Shown here: in pieces, positions 45,717 to 54,331 of the stretch
How the letters are laid out: the number at the start of each line of letters is the position of its first letter
Numbering within the stretch: position 1 is the first letter of the stretch
From: Nocardia goodfellowii
GTDB lineage: Bacteria; Actinomycetota; Actinomycetes; Mycobacteriales; Mycobacteriaceae
NCBI RefSeq assembly: GCF_017875645.1
Contig: NZ_JAGGMR010000001.1
Coordinates: 2,542,001 to 2,606,000, forward strand
DNA: 64,000 nucleotides
Reading direction: 5' to 3'
Position numbers and translations under genes: made by a program
Notes under the pieces: model-generated
Told to the model about the DNA's origin: nothing
The model's input: the letters and a program-made list of their open reading frames with translations, nothing else
Databases searched by the model: none

Positions 45717-48337
45717 TGGCGAGCAATCCCATGCGGAAAGTTGCCCTGCGCAACTTGGCCGCACACAAGGTTCGGCTGGCGCTGACTGTGTTGTCGGTCA
45801 TCCTCGGCACGGCGTTCATCGCCGGGTCCTTCGTTTTCACCGATACGTTGCAGCGCACGTTCGACGGGATCTTCGAAGGGCAGGCCAAGGGCGTCGATGT
45901 GCGGGTGAGCCCGGAGTCGCAGCAATCCTTCGGCGTCCCGCAGGGCGCGGTGGAGAAGATCACCGCTCTCGAGGGAGTGCGGGCGGTCGCGCCCGGCGTG
46001 AACGGGCCGCTGGTGCTGCTGAATTCGGCGGGCAAACCGGTGCAGACCGGCGGCGCGCCGAGCTGGGGACAGTCCTATGTGCCGCCGGAGCAGGCGGTCG
46101 AGGAGCCGCCGAAGTTCGTGCAGGGTGTGCCGCCGAGCAAGCCGGGCGAGGTCGCGATCAATTCCGGTGGCGCCGAACGCTCCGGGCTGAAAGTCGGCGA
46201 CCGCGCCAAGGTGATCATCCCGGCGCGGAGCACCCAGGATCGCCCCGCGCTCGAGGTCGCGATCACCGGTGTCTTCGAGACTCCCTCCGACACCGGCGGT
46301 TTCATCGGTCTGCTGTTCGAGGACAAGCAGGCGCGCCAGCTTTTCACCGACGGCTCGCACGTGGCCTATATCGATATCGCCGTTCAGCCCGGTGTCGCCG
46401 TCAACGACCTGCGGGACCGAGTCGCCGCCGAGGTCAAGGGTTTCAAGGTCCAGAACGGTGACCAGGTGCGCGAAGACATGAAGGCGCAGCTGGGTGAGGC
46501 GTTGAAGTTCATCAACTACTTCCTGCTCGCCTTCGGCGGTATCGCGCTCATCGTGGGCACCTTCATCATCTACAACACCTTCTCCATGATCGTGGCGCAG
46601 CGGCTGCGGGAGTTGGCGCTGCTGCGCGCGGTCGGCGCGAGCAGGCAGCAGGTGGGCCGGACAGTGGTCTCCGAGGCTTTGGTCATCGGAATCATCGGCA
46701 GCGTCATCGGTTTGGTGGCGGGCGTGGCACTCGCCTACGGGTTGTCCGCCGTATTGAACGCCTTCGATCTGGGCTTGCCGACCGGTTCCATGGCGGTGCT
46801 GCCGCGCACCATCGTCGTCGGCCTGGTCGTCGGCATCGGGGTGACGGTGATCAGTGCCTACGCGCCAGCCCGCCGGGCGGCGAAGATTCCGCCCGTCGAG
46901 GCCATGCGCGAGGAGTACAAGTCGAGCGATGAACCGCTGCGGCTGGGTCAGGTCATCGGCGCGGCCGTCGGCATGCCGGGCGTGGCGCGGTTCCTGGCCG
47001 GCAATTCGCTGCGGTTGCGCACGAGCGTCGGTTCGGTGCTCGGCGTCGCCGGCATCGTCGCGGTGGTGGTCGGGGCGCAGGGCACCGGAGGTCGCGCGGC
47101 GAGCATCGTCGGCGGCGGTGCGCTGGCGTTGATCCTGGCCGTACTGCTGGTGCTGCCGGCGTTGTCTCGTCCGGTTGTCGGCGGGCTCGGCGTGCTCATC
47201 CGCCCGTTCGGGCCGATCGGGCACATGGCCCGCAACAACGCCGTCCGCAACCCGCGCCGGACGGCGGCGACGGCGTTCGCGTTGACGCTCGGTCTGATGC
47301 TGGTCTCGGCCATCGGCATGCTCGGCGCCTCGGCCAAAGCCAGCGTAAGTGTGCTGGTGGACAAGGGGATTCAAGCCGATTACACCCTCGCGGGCCCGCA
47401 GAACTCGATGATCGGGCTCTCGCTCGGGGTGCCCGACGCGGTGCGCAAGGGCGTGCCGGACGCGGCCGATGTCGTCGGCTTCCGTGGCGCGGCCTTCCGC
47501 GTCGACACCGATCAGATGCGCGGTGTGTCACCGGACGCGCCGATGGACAACGTGTTCAACACCGAAATTCTGCAGGGCTCCCGCACACTCGGTGAACGCA
47601 CCGTGCTGGTCTCCGACAGCGAAACCGCCGAGCACGGGTGGAAGGTCGGTCAGCAGATCGAACTGACCACCTTGGACAAGAATCAGAAGGTGCCCGCCAC
47701 CGTCGGCGGTGTGTTCCGGGACAATCCGCTACTCGGCGACATGGTGCTCGCACCGAAGCTGTTCGACCAGGTCATACCGCCGGCGTTCCAGAACAACTTC
47801 TTCGTGCTGGTCAGCGCGAAACCGGGCGCGGATCTGGCCGCTATGCGGACCCAGCTGGAGAAGGCCACCGAAAGCTTCGCGGTCGTTCAGGTTCAGGATC
47901 GGGAGCAGGTCAAGGGCGCACAGGGCCAGCAGATCAACACCATGCTCGCCATCCTGTACGGCCTGCTCGCCTTGGCGGTGGTGATCGCCATCCTCGGCAT
48001 CATCAACACCCTGGCATTGTCGGTGGTGGAGCGGCGTCGCGAAATCGGCATGCTGCGGGCGGTCGGTACCCAGCGCGCTCAGGTGCGCCGCACCATCTAC
48101 CTGGAGTCCATGCTGATCGCCGTCTTCGGCGCGATCGTCGGCGTGATCCTCGGGCTGGGACTGGGAATCGGATTCCTGCGCACCCTCGCCGACCTGGGCA
48201 TCGACCAGATCGCCATTCCGTGGGGCCAGCTCGTCGCGGTGCTGATCAGCTCCGCCGTGGTCGGCGTCTTGGCCGCGCTGTGGCCGGGGATCCGGGCGGC
48301 GCGGACACCGCCGCTGGCCGCCATCGCGGATCTGTAG
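45716..48337 (+). CDS. FtsX/MacB-type ABC permease with two FtsX domains
   Basis: 873 residues, the partner of the preceding ATPase. It is a tandem of two MacB-like halves. Each has an N-terminal membrane helix (VRLALTVLSVILGTAFIAG; TAATAFALTLGLMLVSAIG), a large extracytoplasmic periplasmic-core domain, and a three-helix FtsX block (first about 265-400 with FLLAFGGIALIVGTFIIYNT; second about 745-870 with ALAVVIAILGIINTLALSVV). The conserved cytosolic loop RLRELALLRAVGASRQQVGR / RRREIGMLRAVGTQRAQVRR contacts the ATPase. This is the layout of actinobacterial lipid- or antibiotic-related exporters; the substrate is unknown. Confidence 0.94.
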   Translation: MASNPMRKVALRNLAAHKVRLALTVLSVILGTAFIAGSFVFTDTLQRTFDGIFEGQAKGVDVRVSPESQQSFGVPQGAVEKITALEGVRAVAPGVNGPLVLLNSAGKPVQTGGAPSWGQSYVPPEQAVEEPPKFVQGVPPSKPGEVAINSGGAERSGLKVGDRAKVIIPARSTQDRPALEVAITGVFETPSDTGGFIGLLFEDKQARQLFTDGSHVAYIDIAVQPGVAVNDLRDRVAAEVKGFKVQNGDQVREDMKAQLGEALKFINYFLLAFGGIALIVGTFIIYNTFSMIVAQRLRELALLRAVGASRQQVGRTVVSEALVIGIIGSVIGLVAGVALAYGLSAVLNAFDLGLPTGSMAVLPRTIVVGLVVGIGVTVISAYAPARRAAKIPPVEAMREEYKSSDEPLRLGQVIGAAVGMPGVARFLAGNSLRLRTSVGSVLGVAGIVAVVVGAQGTGGRAASIVGGGALALILAVLLVLPALSRPVVGGLGVLIRPFGPIGHMARNNAVRNPRRTAATAFALTLGLMLVSAIGMLGASAKASVSVLVDKGIQADYTLAGPQNSMIGLSLGVPDAVRKGVPDAADVVGFRGAAFRVDTDQMRGVSPDAPMDNVFNTEILQGSRTLGERTVLVSDSETAEHGWKVGQQIELTTLDKNQKVPATVGGVFRDNPLLGDMVLAPKLFDQVIPPAFQNNFFVLVSAKPGADLAAMRTQLEKATESFAVVQVQDREQVKGAQGQQINTMLAILYGLLALAVVIAILGIINTLALSVVERRREIGMLRAVGTQRAQVRRTIYLESMLIAVFGAIVGVILGLGLGIGFLRTLADLGIDQIAIPWGQLVAVLISSAVVGVLAALWPGIRAARTPPLAAIADL

Positions 48338-48353
48338 AAGGTAGGTTCGCCGG

Positions 48354-50441
48354 TCAGCTCATGTGGCGATCGAACCATTCCTGGCTCGGCCCGCCGTATT
48401 CTCCGCTCGGCGGGTTCGGGCCGAATTCGGTGCAGTAGTCGGTCGCCAGCTCCTCGATGACAGCGCTCGCGTCGACCGCGCGCCAAGCGGGTGGAATCGC
48501 CGCCGCGCCGAAGCAGGCGCCGAGGATGCTGCCGCAGATCGCGCCGGTGGCGTCGCTGTCGCCGGAGTGGTTGACCGCGAGCAGGATTCCGTTGCGGACC
48601 ATCTGCTCCGGCGTCCCGCCGACGGTCTGCGCCGCCAGGGCCGCGTAGAGGGCGATGGACAGCGCCTCCGGTGCGATCCAGCCGGGGCCCAGGGATTCGG
48701 TGTCCTCCGGGCGCGGCATTCGGGCGCCCACCCGGTCGGCGAGCCGGACCGCGGCCTCCAGGGCGGCCGAAGTCTCCTCGTGCCCTTCGTATTTGCGCAG
48801 TTCGATGCGGGCTCGATCGATGGCGGCGCGCAGGTCGGTGCCGCGAATCAGCTCGTAGACGATGACCGCGAGGGTGCCCGCGGGCAGCCACCCGCTCGGG
48901 TGGCCGTGGGTCAGGGCGGCCGCGTCGCAACCCAATTCGAAGACGAACTCCACGGCCAAGCCAGTGCGGTCGAGCAGGTAGCCGAAACCGCACGGCGCGC
49001 AGCGGGCCAGCGCGGCGCAGCCTTTGGAGTCGTTGATCGGTTCGGCGCGAGTTCCCAACGGCGTGAACGGTTTTCCGCGCGCGCCCGCTTTCTGCAGGGC
49101 GGAGAGGACGGCCAAGCCGTTGCCGCGGCGATCGAGCAGTGCCGGGTAGGCCGCGAGCCTGCTGTGCGGCTCGCCCTCCTGCGCCGGGATCTCGATGCCC
49201 TGACCCCGCAGCCACACCAGGAAACCCTGCTGCATCAGGCCGAGCGTGGCGCCGCCGATGCCTTTCAGCCGGGCGCGCACCGAGCCCTTGATCAACGCCT
49301 CCAGCGTGAACAGCGCCAGCTGGGTTTCCTCGGAGATCCTGCCCTCGAAGGACTTGCCGTCGACGCCGCTCGGACCGTAGCGCTGGCGGATGTCGGTGAG
49401 GAGCAGATTCTCCACCGGTGCGCCCAGTGCGTCCCCGGCCGCGCCGCCGATCAGGCAGCCGTGTACCCGGTCGGCCACCGCCCGCAGCGGATTCGGCCGG
49501 GCGGGCGGCGGGGAGTTCGGCCGGACCGTCGGCTCGGCCGGTCGTCGGGGCTGCTGTCGATCGGGCTGGGGAGATCTGTGGATCGTCCGGGGTAGCTCCG
49601 GCTTGCGCCAGGCTTCCAGCGCCGCCTCGGCGAATTCGCAGCAAGTGCGGAAGCGCTGGTCCGGATCTTTGGCCATCGCCTTGGCCAGCACCGAGTCGAG
49701 TCCGGCGGGCAGGTCCGGACGGGCCGCGTGCAGCGACGGCGGCGGAGACTGCACATGCCCCCACATGACCGCCGCGATATTCGGCGCGTCGTAGGGGCCG
49801 TAGCCCGTCAACATGCGGAACAGGGTGCAGGCCAGCGAATACTGGTCGGCGCGATAGTCGACGGGCGCGGCGATCAACTGCTCCGGCGAAGCGTAGGCGA
49901 GGGTCGCGACCAGGGTGCCGGTGCGGGTGAGCCGGCCGGAGTCGGCGAGCAGTTTCGCGATGCCGAAGTCGGTGAGCAGCACCCGCTCGGTGAAACCAGG
50001 CCCGGCGCCGGCCGAACGAGACAGCAGGATATTGGCGGGCTTCACGTCGCGGTGCAGCACACCCTGGGCGTGCGCGTAGTCGAGCGCGCCCGCCGTCTGG
50101 TGCAGAATCTGCATCGCGCGCGCGACGGGCATCGCGTTCACCGGGATCGCCGCCGTGTCCACGCCGTCGACGTACTGCATCGAGATCCACAGGTGGTTGT
50201 CCTCGACGCCGCGGTCGAACACGGTGATGATGTTCGGGTGATCCAGCTGGGCGACCAGATCGGCTTCGCGTTCGAACCGGCCGCGAGTCTCCTTGTCGCC
50301 GAACAACTCCCGGTGCAGCAGTTTCAGCGCCAGCAGCTTCGGTAGCCGGGGGTGCCGGGCCGCGTAGACCGCGCCCATGCCGCCGCGCCCCAGCTCGCGT
50401 TCGATCACGAAGCCGGCGAATACCTCACCACGGCGCAACAT
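48354..50441 (-). CDS. Ser/Thr protein kinase fused to an ADP-ribosylglycohydrolase
   Basis: 695 residues. Residues 1-270 are a kinase domain with ELGRGGMGAVYAA, Lys40, Asp132 in VLHRDVKPANILL, DFGIAKLL and ASPEQLIA. After a Pro/Arg linker (about 275-325) comes a full DraG/ARH-type domain: GCLIGGAAGDALGAPVE, EGRISEETQLALFTLEAL, SKGCAALARCAPCGFGY and NHSGDSDATGAICGSILGA. The second metal motif is intact (SGDSD); the first, normally (S/T)DDT, reads SEET, which may weaken metal binding. The fusion links protein phosphorylation with removal of ADP-ribose. No membrane helix is present. It is convergent with the FtsX permease gene and divergent from a 26-codon ORF. Confidence 0.93.
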   Translation of the reverse strand: MLRRGEVFAGFVIERELGRGGMGAVYAARHPRLPKLLALKLLHRELFGDKETRGRFEREADLVAQLDHPNIITVFDRGVEDNHLWISMQYVDGVDTAAIPVNAMPVARAMQILHQTAGALDYAHAQGVLHRDVKPANILLSRSAGAGPGFTERVLLTDFGIAKLLADSGRLTRTGTLVATLAYASPEQLIAAPVDYRADQYSLACTLFRMLTGYGPYDAPNIAAVMWGHVQSPPPSLHAARPDLPAGLDSVLAKAMAKDPDQRFRTCCEFAEAALEAWRKPELPRTIHRSPQPDRQQPRRPAEPTVRPNSPPPARPNPLRAVADRVHGCLIGGAAGDALGAPVENLLLTDIRQRYGPSGVDGKSFEGRISEETQLALFTLEALIKGSVRARLKGIGGATLGLMQQGFLVWLRGQGIEIPAQEGEPHSRLAAYPALLDRRGNGLAVLSALQKAGARGKPFTPLGTRAEPINDSKGCAALARCAPCGFGYLLDRTGLAVEFVFELGCDAAALTHGHPSGWLPAGTLAVIVYELIRGTDLRAAIDRARIELRKYEGHEETSAALEAAVRLADRVGARMPRPEDTESLGPGWIAPEALSIALYAALAAQTVGGTPEQMVRNGILLAVNHSGDSDATGAICGSILGACFGAAAIPPAWRAVDASAVIEELATDYCTEFGPNPPSGEYGGPSQEWFDRHMS

Positions 50442-50578
50442 CCGTGCCCCCCATATCCAGCGAGCCCAACCGATAGCAGCCTAGCCAACTCTCAGGTCGC
50501 CAATCCCGTGTCCGAGCGGTTCCCGCACCTACCATCAGTTTGCTGAAAGTTAGCCAACCGTCGATAAGGAGTGCTCGC

Positions 50579-50659
50579 ATGCAAATCCTGGAAACCGTGC
50601 TCACCCTGGTCACCTCCATGCTGGATCTCGCGAGCCAGCTGTCGGCATTCGGGTCCTGA
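50579..50659 (+). CDS. Tiny ORF, 26 residues, strong ribosome-binding site
   Basis: AAGGAG lies seven bases before ATG 50579 and the frame closes at TGA 50657-50659. The product (start MQILETVLTLVTSMLDLASQ, ending in SAFGS) is one hydrophobic/amphipathic helix with acidic residues at positions 5 and 16. It resembles the short helical peptides scattered in Nocardia and Rhodococcus genomes, of unknown role. It has its own small intergenic space between two divergently read genes. A palindrome (CCGGTCCCCGGGGACCGG, 50670-50687) follows the stop and could end the transcript. Confidence 0.5.
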   Translation: MQILETVLTLVTSMLDLASQLSAFGS

Positions 50660-50754
50660 TGTAATTCGCCCGGTCCCCGGGGACCGGTGCGCTCGGCACC
50701 ATTGGGGCCGTGATCGATCTGGTGGGCGTTCTCCGCTGGGCGCCCGCGTTCCTC

Positions 50755-50791
50755 CGAGGTCCCCCGGGAGTCCGTCCCTTGGGGGACCTCG
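50755..50791. terminator. GC-rich hairpin directly after the vWA gene
   Basis: CGAGGTCCCCC (50755-50765) pairs perfectly with GGGGGACCTCG (50781-50791) around a 15-base loop, ending one base before the stop codon of the vWA gene. There is no T-tract. Hairpins without a U-run are used as terminators in actinobacteria, so this probably closes the four-gene operon. Confidence 0.5.
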
Positions 50792-51967
50792 TCATCGGCG
50801 CCGACCTCCGCGACCCTGTTCGCGTGCTGCGGCCCAGGCGTGCACGTCGCCCCGATCGATAGCGACGGCGAGCAAGTCGGGAAAAGCGTCGGGAGTGCAC
50901 GCGAACGCGGGGACACCGAGCGCGGCGAGCGCGGCCGCGTTGTCATGGTCGTAGGCGGGGGCACCGTCATCGGAGAGTGCGAGCAGAACCAGCACCTGGA
51001 CTCCCGATTCGCGCATGGCGTTGATCCGGCGCAGCATCTCCGCGCGAATCCCGCCCTCGTACAGATCCGAGATCAACACGAACAGCGTGTCGGCCGGCCG
51101 GGTGACCAGCGACTGGCAGTAGGCCAACGCCTGATTGATATCGGTGCCGCCGCCCAACTGGGTGCCGAACAGCACGTCTACCGGGTCGGTCAGCCGATCC
51201 GTCAGGTCCGCGACCTCGGTATCGAACACCACCAGCGAGGTCCGCAGCGCCCGCATCGAGGCCAGCACCGCCCCGAACACCGACGCGTACACCACACTGG
51301 CCGCCATCGATCCGGACTGGTCGATCGCCAGCACCACATCCCGTCGCACCGCCTGCGCTGTCCGTCCATACCCGACCAGCCGCTCCGGGACGACCGTGCG
51401 CTGCTCCGGCAGATAGTGCGCGAGATTCTTCCGGATCGTCTTGTCCCAGTCGATGTCCCGGGGCTTCGGTCGCGTCGTCCGGGCCGCCCGATTCAATGCG
51501 CCGGTCACCGCCGCGCGGGTATGCGCGGCGATCCGCTCCTCGATCTCGCGCACCACTTTCGCCACCACGACACGCGCTGTCGCCCTGGTGGTTTCCGGCA
51601 GCACCGAATTCAACCCGAGCAAGGTCCCGACCAGATGCACATCCGGCTGCACCGCCTCGAGCAACTCCGGCTCCAGCAACAACTGCGTCAACTCCAGCCG
51701 GTCGACCGCGTCGCGCTGCAACACCTCGACCACCGACGACGGAAAGTACCGCCGAATATCACCCAGCCACCGCGCCACCCGCGGCGCCGATCCCCCGAGC
51801 CCCCCGGTCCGCTGCCCAGCCGCGTCCTCCTCCGCACCGTTGTACAAACTCCCCAGTGCCTGATCCATCGCCAGGTCATCCGCGTCTCCGAGCCCCCCGA
51901 CCTCCGCCTCGGCCGCAGCCCCCAACACCAACCGCCACCGCCGGGCCTGCACGTCATCCGCACTCAC
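50792..51967 (-). CDS. vWA-domain protein of the MoxR/DUF5682 cassette
   Basis: 391 residues. An N-terminal helical half (RRWRLVLGAAAEAEVGG, then LGDIRRYFPSSVVEVLQRDA) precedes a vWA domain with a complete MIDAS: DQSGSM (near residue 217), LGGGTD and the aspartate in LISDLYEGG. It is soluble; no signal peptide. The GTG start at 51967 has GGAGGTG upstream. The gene is the last of the set 58457-50792 and is separated from the DUF5682 gene by 114 bases. The MIDAS protein and the MoxR ATPase are expected to form a metal- and ATP-dependent chaperone- or switch-like pair. Confidence 0.92.
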   Translation of the reverse strand: MSADDVQARRWRLVLGAAAEAEVGGLGDADDLAMDQALGSLYNGAEEDAAGQRTGGLGGSAPRVARWLGDIRRYFPSSVVEVLQRDAVDRLELTQLLLEPELLEAVQPDVHLVGTLLGLNSVLPETTRATARVVVAKVVREIEERIAAHTRAAVTGALNRAARTTRPKPRDIDWDKTIRKNLAHYLPEQRTVVPERLVGYGRTAQAVRRDVVLAIDQSGSMAASVVYASVFGAVLASMRALRTSLVVFDTEVADLTDRLTDPVDVLFGTQLGGGTDINQALAYCQSLVTRPADTLFVLISDLYEGGIRAEMLRRINAMRESGVQVLVLLALSDDGAPAYDHDNAAALAALGVPAFACTPDAFPDLLAVAIDRGDVHAWAAAREQGRGGRRR

Positions 51968-52081
51968 AACACACCTCCATCGGGTAGATCACAGGCACGC
52001 GAGCACGCACCGCGGGGGGTGCTCCACCCGCCGTGGGTTCGAGCATGCTGTGCACAACCTGCCTTTCCGATTCGGCATCCG

Positions 52082-54331
52082 TCATGGTGTGGCTCCGAGG
52101 ATTCGGGCGACGGTGGTCATCGCGGCGGTTCCGCGGGTGTGGTCGGTGGTGGGGGTTGGGGTGGTGGGGGTTTCGGGGGTGCGCAGGGCGGTGGCGATGG
52201 CGCGGCGCTCGGCGGGCTCGAAGGTGCTGAAGGTGCGGCGGAGGAGGGGGAGGGTGGTGGTGAACTGGTCTTCGGGGAGGGTGTGCAGCCAGGTGTCGAT
52301 GAGGTGCAGGAGCTGGCGGTCGTGAACGAGGAGGAGGCCGCGGCCGCCGAGGAAGCCATCGATCCAGGCGGCTTTGGCGGCGGGTGTGGGTCCGATCGAC
52401 AGGGCGGCGGACAGCCTGCGGGCGGAGTCGGCGCGGTCGATGCGGCCGGCGTCGGCGAGGAGGCGGACGGCGCGGCCCACAAGGGCCCCGTGCACGTCTT
52501 CGCGGTCGGCGAGGCGATGCAGGGCGACCAGCCATTCGGCGGTGGCCCAGGCATTGTCCCGGGTGTGGATGGCGGTGTGGGCGGCGTCGAGCAGGGCGCG
52601 CAGATGTTCGGCGGCGGTGGTGTCCAGGCCGGTGACCGCGCCGGGCAGTCCCGCGCAGATCCGGACCAGCAGACTGTCGGCTACGTGGGCGAGGGCGGAG
52701 GTATCGGTGCCGCGGACATCGCCGTAGCGCAGGGTGCCGACGAGGCTGGGGAGGGCCGCGAGCAGGCGGGTGACGTCGTGGTCCAGGGCCGCGACGGTTT
52801 CCAGGCGGGCCACCAATCCCGTGGTGGCCGGACCGAGGTCGGCGAGGAGCGATGATTCCAGCGCGGTGGTGAGGTCGGCGAGACCGACGTCGGGCCGGGC
52901 GGCGGCATCGAGAACCTTGGCCGCGGCCGCGGCGGCGATGGTGGTCCCCCAGCGCGAGGCCTCGACAACCGCGACCGCGAACTCGGGCCGCCAGCGCAGC
53001 GACCAGCTTTCCCGGAACGTGCCGGTGCCTCGGATATCACTGGATACCTCTGTGCCCCAAGGGATTCCGAGCAGGCGCAACCGGTGCAGCAGATGTGACC
53101 GCTGGCGCTCGCGGTCTTTGCGCAGATCCAGGTCGAGCGCCTTCGCCGCCGGGTCCTGCTTCATGCGCAGGGTTCGGATCCGCGCCCGCAGGTCCGCGTC
53201 CAGCGGAACCGCGGGCGCGCCCTCGGGCACCGAGCCGAGAGCCTCCCCGACCACCAACGCGGAGTTCACGACCCGCACCAGGGTCTCCTCGCCCCCGCAC
53301 ATCACCGCGCGCACGGCCTCCGTCACCTCCGACAGCCCCGCCAGTGGCCGCTCCCGCAGCACCGCCAAAGTCTCGGCCAGCCGCACCGATTCGATGACAT
53401 GCGCACTGGACACCGGCAGATCCTGCGCCCGCAGCACCCCCGCCGCCTTGGTCAGCCACCGCGCCACCGGCTGCTCGGTCTCGGTGAACAAATGGTGATA
53501 CCAGCCGGGCGAATCGATCCCCGCCCCGTACCCGGACGCGGTCGCCAACCGCGAATGCGTCCACGGCACCCACGTCACCGTCGCCTTCACCTTCGGCAAC
53601 CCCTTGAGCAGCCGCGCATCCGGCGCCGCGGGCCCCAGCGGCCCGGCCAACGCCGGCGCATGCCAAGCCCCACACACCACAGCCACCCGCCGCGCCCCAC
53701 CCTTGATCGTCTTGCGCAACACCTGCCGCATGTAGGCCTCCCGCAGCAGGGTGTGCGAGTCCACCAGTTCCGGCCGCGGATTCTGCTCTGCCCCAGCCTC
53801 TCTCAACTCCTCACCGGTCCCACTGGTATCCGGACGCGCGTTGCGTAGTTCCGCCATGGCTTCGGTGATCGCGTCGAAAGCGTTTATGTGCGGGGCGGAT
53901 TCGAGGATGGCGTCCCACCAGCGTTCGGTGTCGTCGTGGCCGGCGGCAGCGGCCAATTCGGCGACCGGGTCGATGGTGTCGCCGGGTTCTTCGCGGACGG
54001 CGAGCACTGTGGTGGCGGGTAGGTCGCAGAAGTGGACGGGGATGTCGCGGTCGGCGGCGTATCGCATCGCCTGCCACTCCGGGGAGAACACGGCGAAGGG
54101 CCAGAAGGCCGCGCGGGCGGGCTGATCCGGGACGTAGGCGAGCAGAGCGACCGGCGGCGCCATGCCCTCGGCGGCGACGAAGCCGACCAAGGGGTCCGCG
54201 TCGGCGGGGCCTTCGATCAGGATGGCGTCCGGCTGGAAGTCGTGCAGCGCCCGCAGGAGTGAGCGGGCCGAGCCCGGTCCGTGGTGACGTATCCCGAAGA
54301 CGCGCGTGCGCGGGTCGACATCCGATGTCAT
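52082..54331 (-). CDS. DUF5682-family protein
   Basis: 749 residues. It opens with VFGIRHHGPGSARSLLRAL and LIEGPADADPL, a motif set shared with TraB/ChaN/erythromycin-esterase-like folds (His-His near the start, acidic strand end), continues with VHFCDLPATTVLA and RRVAVVCGAWHAPALAGPL, and ends in a long helical region (TTAAEHLRALLDAAHTAIHT). This type is found with vWA and MoxR genes in many bacteria; no reaction has been shown as far as I know. Its ATG overlaps the TGA of the MoxR gene (ATGA), so the two are coupled. The 3' 300 bases are strongly biased and give open frames on the opposite strand. Confidence 0.85.
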   Translation of the reverse strand: MTSDVDPRTRVFGIRHHGPGSARSLLRALHDFQPDAILIEGPADADPLVGFVAAEGMAPPVALLAYVPDQPARAAFWPFAVFSPEWQAMRYAADRDIPVHFCDLPATTVLAVREEPGDTIDPVAELAAAAGHDDTERWWDAILESAPHINAFDAITEAMAELRNARPDTSGTGEELREAGAEQNPRPELVDSHTLLREAYMRQVLRKTIKGGARRVAVVCGAWHAPALAGPLGPAAPDARLLKGLPKVKATVTWVPWTHSRLATASGYGAGIDSPGWYHHLFTETEQPVARWLTKAAGVLRAQDLPVSSAHVIESVRLAETLAVLRERPLAGLSEVTEAVRAVMCGGEETLVRVVNSALVVGEALGSVPEGAPAVPLDADLRARIRTLRMKQDPAAKALDLDLRKDRERQRSHLLHRLRLLGIPWGTEVSSDIRGTGTFRESWSLRWRPEFAVAVVEASRWGTTIAAAAAAKVLDAAARPDVGLADLTTALESSLLADLGPATTGLVARLETVAALDHDVTRLLAALPSLVGTLRYGDVRGTDTSALAHVADSLLVRICAGLPGAVTGLDTTAAEHLRALLDAAHTAIHTRDNAWATAEWLVALHRLADREDVHGALVGRAVRLLADAGRIDRADSARRLSAALSIGPTPAAKAAWIDGFLGGRGLLLVHDRQLLHLIDTWLHTLPEDQFTTTLPLLRRTFSTFEPAERRAIATALRTPETPTTPTPTTDHTRGTAAMTTVARILGATP

